Source: an uncultured Acidobacteriota bacterium (GTDB taxonomy: Bacteria; Acidobacteriota; Terriglobia; Bryobacterales; Bryobacteraceae). From it: a stretch of 64,000 bases of DNA. Below are positions 44,875 to 52,989 of the stretch, in pieces; the first letter of the stretch is position 1, and each line of letters starts with the position of its first letter. Below the pieces are notes generated by a model that saw only the letters and a list, made by a program, of their open reading frames with translations, was not told the origin of the DNA and searched no databases. The stretch lies in contig CADEFM010000001.1 of NCBI GenBank assembly GCA_902826605.1, forward strand, positions 310,001 through 374,000, given 5' to 3'. The position numbers and the translations under genes are program-made.

Positions 44875-46956
44875 ATGCAGCGGCTCCATCTCAACAGATT
44901 TATGGTTGGCGGGGCGTTCCTCGCCGCGCTTTCCGTCACCGGCTTGCGCGCCGAAGAGGGTATGTGGACGTTCGATAACCCACCCGCCAAGCTCATCCAG
45001 GAGAAATACAACTTCACGCTCACCCCCGCGTGGCTCGAACACGTGCGCCTGTCATCCGTGCGTCTGAATGACGGCGGTTCGGGATCTTTCGTCAGCCCCC
45101 ATGGCCTGCTGCTCACCAACCATCACGTTGCGCGCGGGCAATTACAAAAGAATTCCACGGCACAGCGCGATTACATTCGGGATGGCTTTTACGCCGCCAC
45201 GGCCGCCGAGGAAATGAAATCGCCCGATCTGGAAGTGAACGTCCTGGTATCGCTTGAGAACGTGACCGGCCGCGTGCAGCAAGCCCTCCAGGGCGCGCGC
45301 ACCCCCGAGCAGGAATTCGCCGCGCGCAAGAGCGCCATCGCGGCCATCGAGCGGGAAAGCCAACAGAACACCGGCTTCCGTTCCGACGTGGTCACGCTGT
45401 ACCAGGGCGGCGAGTATTGGCTCTACCGCTACAAGAAATACACCGACGTACGGCTGGTCTTCGCGCCGGAACAACAGATTGCTTTTTTTGGCGGCGATCC
45501 GGACAACTTCACTTATCCGCGGTATGACCTGGATATGGCGCTGTTCCGCGTGTACGAAGACAATCGGCCGGTGGAAAGCAAGAACTACCTGCAGTGGAAT
45601 CCCCAGGGCGCCGCGGATGGCGAGCTGGTATTCGTTGTAGGTCATCCTGGCAGCACGCAGCGCCTGAACACCCTCGCGGAGCTGGAGAGTGAGCGGGACA
45701 CCGGACTCCCCACCATTCTGAAGATCCTGCGCAACCGCATTGAGACTCTGAAGAAATATTCGGCCACCGGCGCGGAACCGGCGCGCCAATCGGCCTCGGT
45801 GATCTTCGGCTTGGAAAATTCGTTCAAAGCTCTGGAAGGCCGCCTCAAAGGCTTGCTCGACAAGCGTGTGATGGACGCCAAGCGCGCCGATGAGGAGCGC
45901 TTCCGGGCGCGCGTCATGAATGATGCAAGCTGGAAAGCCGCCTACGGAGGCGCGTGGGATCAGATCGCGTCCGCCGAGCGCCTGCTGAACACCCGCAACA
46001 AGGAGCGTTCCTTCCGCGGCTTGTACTCGCAACTTGCAAACCTGGCCCAGACCATCGTGCAGTACGGGGTGGAAGTGAAGAAACCGGATGGCGAGCGCCT
46101 GCCCGGCTACCACGAAGCGCAGTTGGAATCGATGCGCATGCAACTGTTTTCTCCCGCCCCAATCTACCCGGAAATGGAGATCGCCCGCATCGCCGGGGCT
46201 CTGGAACTGGACGTGGCGGAATCCGGCGCTGAGGATCCTTTTATCAAGATCGTTCTGAATGGCAGAACGCCGCGCCAGGCGGCCGAAGCGCTGGTGCGTG
46301 GCTCCAAACTTGCCGATCCAGCGGCGCGCCGCCAGCTGATTGAGGGTGGGGAAGCGGCCGTTGCCGCTTCCCCCGATACCATGATCGTACTGGCGCGGCA
46401 GCTCGATCCCATGCGGCGTGAGTTGATCAAGTGGACCGAAGACAAAGTGCAAGCCGTGAAAGAACGTGCAGGCGAACAGCTTGGAAAAGCGCGCTTCGCC
46501 GCGTTCGGCAAGTCCACTTATCCGGACGCGACGTTCACGCTACGTCTGTCGTACGGACAAGTGAAGGGTTACCCGATGAATGGAACTGCCGCGGCGCCCA
46601 AGACCACCCTCTACGGTCTGTATGACCGCGCCGCGAGTTTCGACTACAAAGAGCCCTTCCAACTACCGGCCCGTTACGTGGAGCGGCGCGCGGCGCTGGA
46701 GCTGTCGACGCCGCTCAATTTCGTGACCACCAACGATATCATTGGTGGCAATTCAGGTTCCCCGGTCATCAACCGCGCCGGAGAAGTGGTTGGGCTGATC
46801 TTCGACGGCAACATCGAATCCCTGGTTGGGGACTTCGTTTACGAAGGCGAAACCAATCGCGCCGTGGCGGTGCATACCGCGGGCATGACGGAGGCCCTGC
46901 GCAAGCTCTACGACGCCGGGAATCTCGCCGACGAACTGCTTACCGGCAAGCGGTAG
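44875..46956 (+). CDS. S46 family dipeptidyl-peptidase (DPP7-like)
   Basis: The 693-residue exported enzyme has a signal peptide (FLAALSVTGLRAEEG), the family block FDNPPAKLIQEKYNF, the catalytic His region LLTNHHVARGQL (H83/H84) and the nucleophile Ser627 in GGNSGSPV. The residue after FD in LIFDGNIESLVGD is Gly, as in DPP7 enzymes with hydrophobic P1 preference, and not Arg as in the acid-specific DPP11. A large helical insertion lies between His and Ser. It releases dipeptides from peptides in the periplasm for uptake. Confidence 0.9.
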   Translation: MQRLHLNRFMVGGAFLAALSVTGLRAEEGMWTFDNPPAKLIQEKYNFTLTPAWLEHVRLSSVRLNDGGSGSFVSPHGLLLTNHHVARGQLQKNSTAQRDYIRDGFYAATAAEEMKSPDLEVNVLVSLENVTGRVQQALQGARTPEQEFAARKSAIAAIERESQQNTGFRSDVVTLYQGGEYWLYRYKKYTDVRLVFAPEQQIAFFGGDPDNFTYPRYDLDMALFRVYEDNRPVESKNYLQWNPQGAADGELVFVVGHPGSTQRLNTLAELESERDTGLPTILKILRNRIETLKKYSATGAEPARQSASVIFGLENSFKALEGRLKGLLDKRVMDAKRADEERFRARVMNDASWKAAYGGAWDQIASAERLLNTRNKERSFRGLYSQLANLAQTIVQYGVEVKKPDGERLPGYHEAQLESMRMQLFSPAPIYPEMEIARIAGALELDVAESGAEDPFIKIVLNGRTPRQAAEALVRGSKLADPAARRQLIEGGEAAVAASPDTMIVLARQLDPMRRELIKWTEDKVQAVKERAGEQLGKARFAAFGKSTYPDATFTLRLSYGQVKGYPMNGTAAAPKTTLYGLYDRAASFDYKEPFQLPARYVERRAALELSTPLNFVTTNDIIGGNSGSPVINRAGEVVGLIFDGNIESLVGDFVYEGETNRAVAVHTAGMTEALRKLYDAGNLADELLTGKR

Positions 46957-46958
46957 GT

Positions 46959-47489
46959 TCAACGCTTCGGCAGGTTCTTCATCACGTTCAAGCGGTCCGC
47001 CCATCCTGACCGTACCTGGATGAAATCGGGATGATCCAGATGCAACTCGCTGGCAATCTGGCGAATTTCATTATCTTCCACCAGGGAGATTCCGCCTTCC
47101 GCCGCCGACACGGCGAAGAGGCAATCCAACAATTCCAGTTTCTGCTCGCGCGTGGCGATGCGGTCGAACTCGCGCGTCACAAGAAAGTTTTCGGTGGCGC
47201 CGAAAAGGTGATTGCGCTGCTTGGCCATTTGCACCACGATGAGTGCTTGTTCCTCCCGGAAGTGTCCGCGTGCCATCACCAGCTGCTCCATCTCGCGTGT
47301 TTCTTCCGGGCTGATGCGGGAATCCGCGTCGGCCACCCGGCTCAGGATGTACCCGAACGCGGCAACGAACCGAGCGCGCTCTTCGTCCAGGTTGTCAAGG
47401 GCGTCGATAACCTTGCGCACGGTTTCAGTCTCGGCGGAGCTGTTCCGCTGCGAAGAAACAGGAAGGCCCAGGAAGGCACGAATGGACAT
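46959..47489 (-). CDS. TerB-like tellurite-resistance family protein
   Basis: The 176-residue all-helical protein has the TerB-type repeated acidic helix-loop motif: ADADSRISPEETREMEQLV and SAAEGGISLVEDNEIRQIA, each with the conserved Asp/Glu pair thought to bind metal. It is a cytoplasmic stress-type protein, also often fused to DnaJ domains, which are absent here. It converges on the S46 peptidase gene (2 bp between stops) and is divergent from the VWFA gene. Confidence 0.85.
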   Translation of the reverse strand: MSIRAFLGLPVSSQRNSSAETETVRKVIDALDNLDEERARFVAAFGYILSRVADADSRISPEETREMEQLVMARGHFREEQALIVVQMAKQRNHLFGATENFLVTREFDRIATREQKLELLDCLFAVSAAEGGISLVEDNEIRQIASELHLDHPDFIQVRSGWADRLNVMKNLPKR

Positions 47490-47607
47490 ATCTCCTATGA
47501 TGCAACGGCGTGGCCGTAGGGTACCGTCAAGCGATCCTTGACGGACGCTGCAACCCCACCCGACCTTTCACCGTCCTATACTCTAGGCAGGAGGGGTGTC
47601 GTTGAAT

Positions 47608-48759
47608 ATGAAGGGCCTAAGAATTCTAGCGGCGATTTTCCTATGCTCCTCAGGGCTCACGATCCTTTCTTTCGCTCAGCAGGGTCCGAAAAATGACGAC
47701 AGCCGAACGGTGGCGCGGCCGCGCCGTCCTGCGGGTGACCCCGGAACAGCCCCCGCCCCCGCCGAAACTGAACAACCCAAGATTCCCTCGCGCTTTGGCC
47801 GTGCCAAAGAGGGCCCGCCGGAAGAAGGCACACCGACCTTTCGTACGGACGCCCTGACAGTCACTGTGGATACCGCTGTGATCGACAACAAGGGTAACTT
47901 CATCCCGAACATCCCCAAGAATTATTTTCGCGTTCTCGAGGACGGCGTCCCTCAACAAATCTCGGATATTTCGCTGGGCGAAGCCCCCATGACTATCGCC
48001 TTGGTCGTGGAATTCTCCAACCGCTTCCAGTCGTTCTATTCCTATACCTGGTTCCAGACACTGCAGGCGACTTATGGCTTTGTACAAACCCTGCGGCCCG
48101 ACGACTATTTGGCCGTGCTGGCCTATGACCTCCGTACGGAGCGGCTTTCGGACTTCACCAACGACCGCCAGGAAACCGCCGCCGCCTTGGCCCGATTGCG
48201 TATTCCCGGATTTTCGGAATCAAATATGTTTGACGCGGTAGTTGATACCGCGCAGCGCATGCAGGACATCGAAGGACGGAAAGCAATCCTGTTGATTTCA
48301 TCCGGAATCGACACATTCAGCAAGTTAACCTTTGACAAAACACGCAAGGCGCTTCAGGATGCCGGCGTACCTATTTATGCCGTGGGCCTCATGCAAACGA
48401 TTCGGGAAATCATGGACGCCCGCGGGTACATGACTGGCATTGATCGGTTGTCCTTTTTGCAAGCTGACAACCAGATGCGCACCTTCGCCAGGGAAACCGG
48501 TGGAATGAGCTTTTTCCCGCGCTTTGAAGCGGAATTTCCTGCAATTTTCCGTTCCATCTCCGAATCTTTACGCAGCAACTATGTGCTGACGTATACTCCG
48601 GCCAATCAGGCGCGTGACGGGAAGGTGCGCCGGATCAAAGTAGAATTGATCAATCCCACAACTAACGAACCGTTGCGCATCAATGACGATAAAGGAAAAG
48701 CAGTGAAGTATCAAATCGTCGCTAAGAATGGCTATACCGCACCGCGCGAAGTGGAATAA
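47608..48759 (+). CDS. VWFA-related secreted protein (TIGR03436-like)
   Basis: The 383-residue protein has a signal peptide (ILAAIFLCSSGLTILSFAQ), a Pro/Arg-rich linker, the N-terminal family block DALTVTVDTAVIDNKGNFIP and the VWA core (IALVVEFSNRF as a degenerate MIDAS strand, KAILLISSGIDTFSK). The end repeats the SNYVLTYTPANQ pattern of the family. It is a third paralogue here, after those at 463 and 16682. AGGAGG at 47589-47594 lies 13 bases before the ATG at 47608 and 7 bases before an in-frame TTG at 47602, which is the likely alternative start. Confidence 0.85.
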   Translation: MKGLRILAAIFLCSSGLTILSFAQQGPKNDDSRTVARPRRPAGDPGTAPAPAETEQPKIPSRFGRAKEGPPEEGTPTFRTDALTVTVDTAVIDNKGNFIPNIPKNYFRVLEDGVPQQISDISLGEAPMTIALVVEFSNRFQSFYSYTWFQTLQATYGFVQTLRPDDYLAVLAYDLRTERLSDFTNDRQETAAALARLRIPGFSESNMFDAVVDTAQRMQDIEGRKAILLISSGIDTFSKLTFDKTRKALQDAGVPIYAVGLMQTIREIMDARGYMTGIDRLSFLQADNQMRTFARETGGMSFFPRFEAEFPAIFRSISESLRSNYVLTYTPANQARDGKVRRIKVELINPTTNEPLRINDDKGKAVKYQIVAKNGYTAPREVE

Positions 48760-48860
48760 CCGCGCACGATCACATCGTTTCACTACACTCGTGTGAATAA
48801 ATGTTGTGACCTGAAAGTCAAGACCTCCATCTTCTCCGTTTTGAAGCCGTTACAGATTCA

Positions 48861-48890
48861 TTGACACGTTTGTAATGGAACTGCTACTTT
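48861..48890 (+). promoter_or_regulatory. Putative sigma-70 promoter of the receiver gene
   Basis: A perfect TTGACA (48861-48866) is followed after 18 bases by TACTTT (48885-48890). The -10 box is weak. The predicted transcript would start about 10 bases before the ATG of the receiver gene at 48908, with no clear ribosome binding site. This is a by-eye call. Confidence 0.4.
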
Positions 48891-48907
48891 GACGAAGTTT
48901 CCTACTC

Positions 48908-49357
48908 ATGTCTGGCCGCACACAAACTCTCGTACACGCAAAGATTCTGCTAGTCGATGACAATGCTAATGGGGTTGCAGCTCGCAAAAGCGTTCTGCAG
49001 GAACTCGGCTACCGCATCACGACGGCTAGCTGTGGCGCTACTGCATTGGAGCAGTTTTGCGCGCACAGATTCGATCTAGTGATCACGGATTACAAGATGC
49101 CTCGGATGGATGGGTTGGAATTAATCAGCCGCCTGCGGAAACAAGCGCCTGAGGTGCCCATCATTCTGATTTCCGGTTTCACCGACACACTCGGTTTGAA
49201 TGAAGAGTCCACAGGAGCCGACGCGGTGCTGCAAAAGAGCAACAACGAGGTTTCTCATTTGCTCCGCGCGGTGAACCGGCTGCTGCGCAAGAAGCTGCTC
49301 AAGAAATCGCCTTCGGGCGAATCCGCCTCGCCGCGTGCCAAGAGCAAGGGTGCCTGA
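48908..49357 (+). CDS. Single-domain response regulator
   Basis: This 149-residue CheY-like protein has D17-D18 in ILLVDDNAN, the phosphoacceptor Asp61 in ITDYKMPRMDG, Ser89 in ILISGF and Lys110 in AVLQKS, so the phosphorylation site is intact. A basic, Ser/Lys-rich tail of about 25 residues follows. It has no output domain and no histidine kinase nearby. It lies between the VWFA gene and the amidohydrolase gene and is likely transcribed separately from its own promoter. Confidence 0.85.
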   Translation: MSGRTQTLVHAKILLVDDNANGVAARKSVLQELGYRITTASCGATALEQFCAHRFDLVITDYKMPRMDGLELISRLRKQAPEVPIILISGFTDTLGLNEESTGADAVLQKSNNEVSHLLRAVNRLLRKKLLKKSPSGESASPRAKSKGA

Positions 49358-49425
49358 TCGCGTTTGCGGCTCGTTTTTTCGCGCTGTCTTCCACCGCTCC
49401 GGACATTCATCCTATCCTAATAGCC

Positions 49426-50766
49426 ATGGTTCTCTTCGCCTGCCGAGGCGCGTTCAACTGCCTGCTGCTTGCCGCACTAGCAGGAGGTGCTTTTGCCGAG
49501 ACGAAAGTTCTGCAGAATTTCAATTTGATCGATGGCACTGGTAAATCTGTCGTCCCGAATATGACGATGGTAGTGGTGGACGGCAGGATTCAATCCGTCG
49601 GTCCCAATCTGCGAACGCGCGTTCCCTCAGGCGCGGATGTGATTGATCTCACCGGAAAGTTCGTCATGCCCGGCTTAATCAACGCGCATGGGCATGTGGG
49701 TCTGATCAAGGATCTGGAGCAGGACCCGAAATACTATACCCGCGCCAATGTGGAGCAAGACCTGAGGACCTACGCCTCATACGGCGTAACCACCGTGGTA
49801 AGTCTTGGGACCGACTTGGACGCCATCTACCCTGTCCGCAACGCCCAGCGTGGGACCCGGCCTTCCATGGCGCGCGTGTACACCGCAGGCCGAGGCTTCG
49901 TGATGCGAGGCGTGAACCCACCGGCCCTGGGCATCCGACTTGAAGTCTCCACCATCACGGAAGTGAACTCAAAAATCGCCGATCTCGCCAAGAATAAGCC
50001 GGACTTCATCAAGTTTTGGATGGACGATAACTTCGGACGCGCGAAGACCATTACCCCGGAGTTGACCGGCGCGATCATCGCCAGTGGTAAGAAGCGCAAG
50101 CTACCCGTGGCCGCGCATGTTGTATCTCTCCAGCACGCGAAAATCGTCGTCGACCAAGGTGTGTATGCGCTAGCGCACAGCGTGCGCGATCAACCCGTGG
50201 ACGATGCTCTGCTTACAGCGATGAAACAGCGCGGCGTTTGGCTACTGCCAACCATCACCCGCGAAAGCGCCCAGTTCATGTATGCGGAGAAACCGGCCAT
50301 GCTGAACGACGTATTCATGACGCAGAGCCTTTCCAGCCAAACCGTGGAAGCCCTCCGCAAGCCTGCCTATGTGGCAGCCAGTCAAGCCGATCCGGACTAC
50401 ACCCGCAACAAATCCATGCTGGATATGGCGGAGCGCAATCTGCGGCGCAGCTTCGAAGCCGGTGTGAACATTGCCATGGGTACTGATAGTGGTGCTGTAG
50501 CCCGTTTCCCTGGCTTTGCCGAGCACTGGGAGTTAGAGATGATGTCGGATGCTGGTTTGACAGCTTCCCAAATCATCACCATCGCCACCAAAAACGGTGC
50601 GCAATTTCTGCACGCGCGCGATTTGGGAACCATCGAGGCAGGGAAGTGGGCGGACTTATTAGTGCTCAACCGCAATCCGCTCGAGGATATCCGCAATACG
50701 CGCCAAATCCACTCCGTATATATTGCCGGGAACAAGATCAAAAGCGCACCACCAGCCGTTCGCTGA
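49426..50766 (+). CDS. Exported amidohydrolase (imidazolonepropionase-like)
   Basis: The 446-residue protein has a signal peptide (CLLLAALAGGAFAE). The amidohydrolase barrel has the first metal motif INAHGHVGL (HxH), a putative third His in VAAHVVSLQHAK, a fourth region at LAHSV and the metal-binding Asp in IAMGTDSGA. The beta-sandwich ends at both sides (VVVDGRIQSVGPN and WADLLVLNRNPLEDI). The form is that of the prolidase/imidazolonepropionase-related periplasmic amidohydrolases found in large numbers in acidobacteria. Substrate unknown. It is 68 bp downstream of the receiver gene. Confidence 0.87.
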   Translation: MVLFACRGAFNCLLLAALAGGAFAETKVLQNFNLIDGTGKSVVPNMTMVVVDGRIQSVGPNLRTRVPSGADVIDLTGKFVMPGLINAHGHVGLIKDLEQDPKYYTRANVEQDLRTYASYGVTTVVSLGTDLDAIYPVRNAQRGTRPSMARVYTAGRGFVMRGVNPPALGIRLEVSTITEVNSKIADLAKNKPDFIKFWMDDNFGRAKTITPELTGAIIASGKKRKLPVAAHVVSLQHAKIVVDQGVYALAHSVRDQPVDDALLTAMKQRGVWLLPTITRESAQFMYAEKPAMLNDVFMTQSLSSQTVEALRKPAYVAASQADPDYTRNKSMLDMAERNLRRSFEAGVNIAMGTDSGAVARFPGFAEHWELEMMSDAGLTASQIITIATKNGAQFLHARDLGTIEAGKWADLLVLNRNPLEDIRNTRQIHSVYIAGNKIKSAPPAVR

Positions 50767-50772
50767 GCTGCT

Positions 50773-51276
50773 TTACGCGCCCAAGCGTTCCAACGCCTCG
50801 CCGGTCAGCCGGAAAGTGCGCCATTCTTCCATCACTACCGCCCCTAGCCGTTCATAAAAGTCGATGGAAGGCCGATTCCACGTGAGCACACTCCATTCCA
50901 CACGTCCACAACGGCGCTTTACCGCGATTTTCGCCAGATGCTTGAGCAATGCCGAACCGAATCCTTGCCTGCGGTACTCAGGCTCGACGAAAAGGTCTTC
51001 CAAAAAGATCCCGGGCCGGCCAAGAAACGTAGAGAAATTCGTAAAGTACAGGGCGAAGCCCACCGCTGTTTCACCCGAGAACGCCAGCAGCGCAGCGGCG
51101 GCGGGAGGCTCTCGCGGCGCAGTCGGAAAGAGAGCCTCGCGAAAATCCTGCTCCGTAGCGACACATGCAGGCAGCAGTCTTTCGTATTCCGCCAAAGCGC
51201 GGACCAGTCGAAGGATCGTGGAGATATCACACTCCCGTGCGGGGCGTATCTCATGTTCGGCGTGCTGAGCGCTCAT
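50773..51276 (-). CDS. GNAT family N-acetyltransferase
   Basis: The 167-residue protein has the GNAT core, with the acetyl-CoA pyrophosphate-binding loop in EPEYRRQGFGSALLKHL (R/QxxGxG/A motif A) and the beta-bulge strand GFALYFTNFSTF before it. The NRPSIDFYERLGA block fits the substrate-side helix of the diamine acetyltransferase-like (SSAT) group. It converges on the amidohydrolase gene. The acceptor amine is unknown. Confidence 0.9.
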   Translation of the reverse strand: MSAQHAEHEIRPARECDISTILRLVRALAEYERLLPACVATEQDFREALFPTAPREPPAAAALLAFSGETAVGFALYFTNFSTFLGRPGIFLEDLFVEPEYRRQGFGSALLKHLAKIAVKRRCGRVEWSVLTWNRPSIDFYERLGAVVMEEWRTFRLTGEALERLGA

Positions 51277-51346
51277 GGCTGTATTGTGTCACGCCCCGCG
51301 CGACGCACACCGCCGGGATGTTACCTTAGTCAGTTCCGGAGAAATA

Positions 51347-51946
51347 ATGAACCTAAAGCCGGTGTGTGCGATTGCGTGCACATTTTTGGTGTTGTTAAAC
51401 ACATGGAAAATCCCAGCCTGGGCTCAGGCTTCCCCTCGATTGCAAATACTCATCCTGGAAGGTGACGGAGTCACCAACCTGATCAACCAGCGCAGCGGGC
51501 GCGACGTCGTCGTGCAAGTGCGCGATGAAAACAGCAGGCCCGTTCCACAGGCTGCCGTGAGTTTTTTCCTCCCGAATCAAGGACCAGGGGGCACGTTTCA
51601 GGACGGCGCGACCACGCTCACCATCACCGCTAACGATCAAGGCCAAGCCGCCGCTCGTGGAATTCGCCTCAACACGCTGCCCGGTACCATGCAGATTCGT
51701 GTCGCTGCCTCTTTCGCAGGCCAGACCGCGAACGCCATTGTTACTCAAGCGAACGCCGCCGGTGGCAAATCGAGTGGCGGCATGAGCTTCACAGCGAAGC
51801 TGCTGATCATTGCCGGGCTTGCGGGTGCCGGCATCGCCGCCGGCGCGGTGGTGGGCAGAGGAGGCGGGTCGTCCAGTTCAGCGCCCACCGCGCCTCCAGG
51901 AGCAACCATTACTGTGGGATCCCCCACAGTAGGAGGGCCCCAATGA
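51347..51946 (+). CDS. Exported Ig-like (Big-1-type) protein with C-terminal membrane segment
   Basis: The 199-residue protein has a signal peptide (CAIACTFLVLLNTWKIPAWAQ), then an Ig-like domain of bacterial Big-1 type (VVVQVRDENSRPVPQAAVSFF, ITANDQGQAAARGIRL). A hydrophobic segment LLIIAGLAGAGIAAGAVVG follows, then a Gly/Ser/Pro-rich tail. GGAG precedes the ATG by 7 bases. The stop overlaps the next start (ATGA at 51943-51946). It is the first of three coupled genes for exported proteins. A role as a membrane-anchored stalk or assembly factor is inference. Confidence 0.75.
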   Translation: MNLKPVCAIACTFLVLLNTWKIPAWAQASPRLQILILEGDGVTNLINQRSGRDVVVQVRDENSRPVPQAAVSFFLPNQGPGGTFQDGATTLTITANDQGQAAARGIRLNTLPGTMQIRVAASFAGQTANAIVTQANAAGGKSSGGMSFTAKLLIIAGLAGAGIAAGAVVGRGGGSSSSAPTAPPGATITVGSPTVGGPQ

Positions 51947-52989
51947 GACATACGCCTTTGAAAAGAGTGGCCCTTGCGTTGGGGGCAACGCTCACGATCT
52001 TTGGTCAGGTCCAAGGTCCCATGCTGGGCTACCTGCCGGATGCAGGCTCCCTCCGGCCGATTCGAGGTATTCCTTCTGCGGGTGCAATCGGAAACCCATT
52101 GGCGGTTGATCGCGCTTTTTCGCTTGTCTCATTGCTGGCAGCCCAAAACGCCGCCCTTGCACGGGATGTCGCGACCGGCGAGATGGTGACGCTGACAGTG
52201 GATCGGAATTTCGCAGTCACGGCAACGGTGATCGAAAGTTTGGGGATGGAAGCGCCTGATCGCATCGACGCGAGTCCTGGAGGCGCAACTGCCATCGTTA
52301 CCAGATTCTCAACGGCGCGCATACGCGTGATCACGGGTTTGCCGTCCGCTCCCGTGATCGCCCGTGAAATCGATACAGGATTCCTAGGTACTGTACCCTT
52401 TGCCTTAGCGGTGAGCGATGACGGCGAATGGGTCGCAGGATTATGGCCTTCCGGCGCGTATGCCTTTGGACCGCAAAATGGTGTCGTCAAACTGTACGAC
52501 GGCACGAATGCTTCCGCCGTGGCGTTCTTTCACGGCAGTCACGACCTTGTATCGGCAAGTGACAGAGGAGTGACCAGAATAACCGATATCGGCGGCACGG
52601 CGCTTATTACAGTGCTGGACACTGCACCGCAGGATACTCCTCCCCCACTCGCCCTTGGAATAACTCCAGACAATGCCCGTGTTCTCGTGATCTATCGGTC
52701 AGGCACCTTGAGGAACATCAATCTTTCGGTTGGAGCCGTCACCGCGACGCTGTGTGAATGCGCGCCGGCTGATTTGCATCCCTTGGGGGACATGTTGTTT
52801 CGCTTAACCGGGCTGGAAAATGGCTCCATCAAAATCTACGATGCTGCGTCAGGGAATGTATGGTTTGCGCCGCTGGCGCTTTTACGCGAAAACGGGGACG
52901 CTTTCCGGAAAGGCGGGCCTGCCGGGGATAGGCAGGCGGATCTCCCGCGCCGTGCGGTAACTCCCCCGGCGGAGGAAGCGCGCCAATGA
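51943..52989 (+). CDS. Exported propeller-like protein
   Basis: The 348-residue protein has a signal peptide (LALGATLTIFGQ). Successive segments such as AIVTRFSTARIRVITGLPSA, FALAVSDDGEWVAGLWPSGA and LALGITPDNARVLVIYRSGT have the beta-propeller/WD-like rhythm, and PDNARVLV is typical of secreted propellers of acidobacteria. No catalytic motif is seen. Both ends overlap the neighbouring genes by 4 bp (ATGA), so the three products are made in fixed order. The C-terminal 30 residues are charged and disordered-looking. Confidence 0.7.
   Translation: MRHTPLKRVALALGATLTIFGQVQGPMLGYLPDAGSLRPIRGIPSAGAIGNPLAVDRAFSLVSLLAAQNAALARDVATGEMVTLTVDRNFAVTATVIESLGMEAPDRIDASPGGATAIVTRFSTARIRVITGLPSAPVIAREIDTGFLGTVPFALAVSDDGEWVAGLWPSGAYAFGPQNGVVKLYDGTNASAVAFFHGSHDLVSASDRGVTRITDIGGTALITVLDTAPQDTPPPLALGITPDNARVLVIYRSGTLRNINLSVGAVTATLCECAPADLHPLGDMLFRLTGLENGSIKIYDAASGNVWFAPLALLRENGDAFRKGGPAGDRQADLPRRAVTPPAEEARQ

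Noticed and set aside
45142-46452. 436-residue minus-strand frame
   Set aside because: It is antisense to the S46 peptidase gene, with no signal, motif or ribosome binding site.
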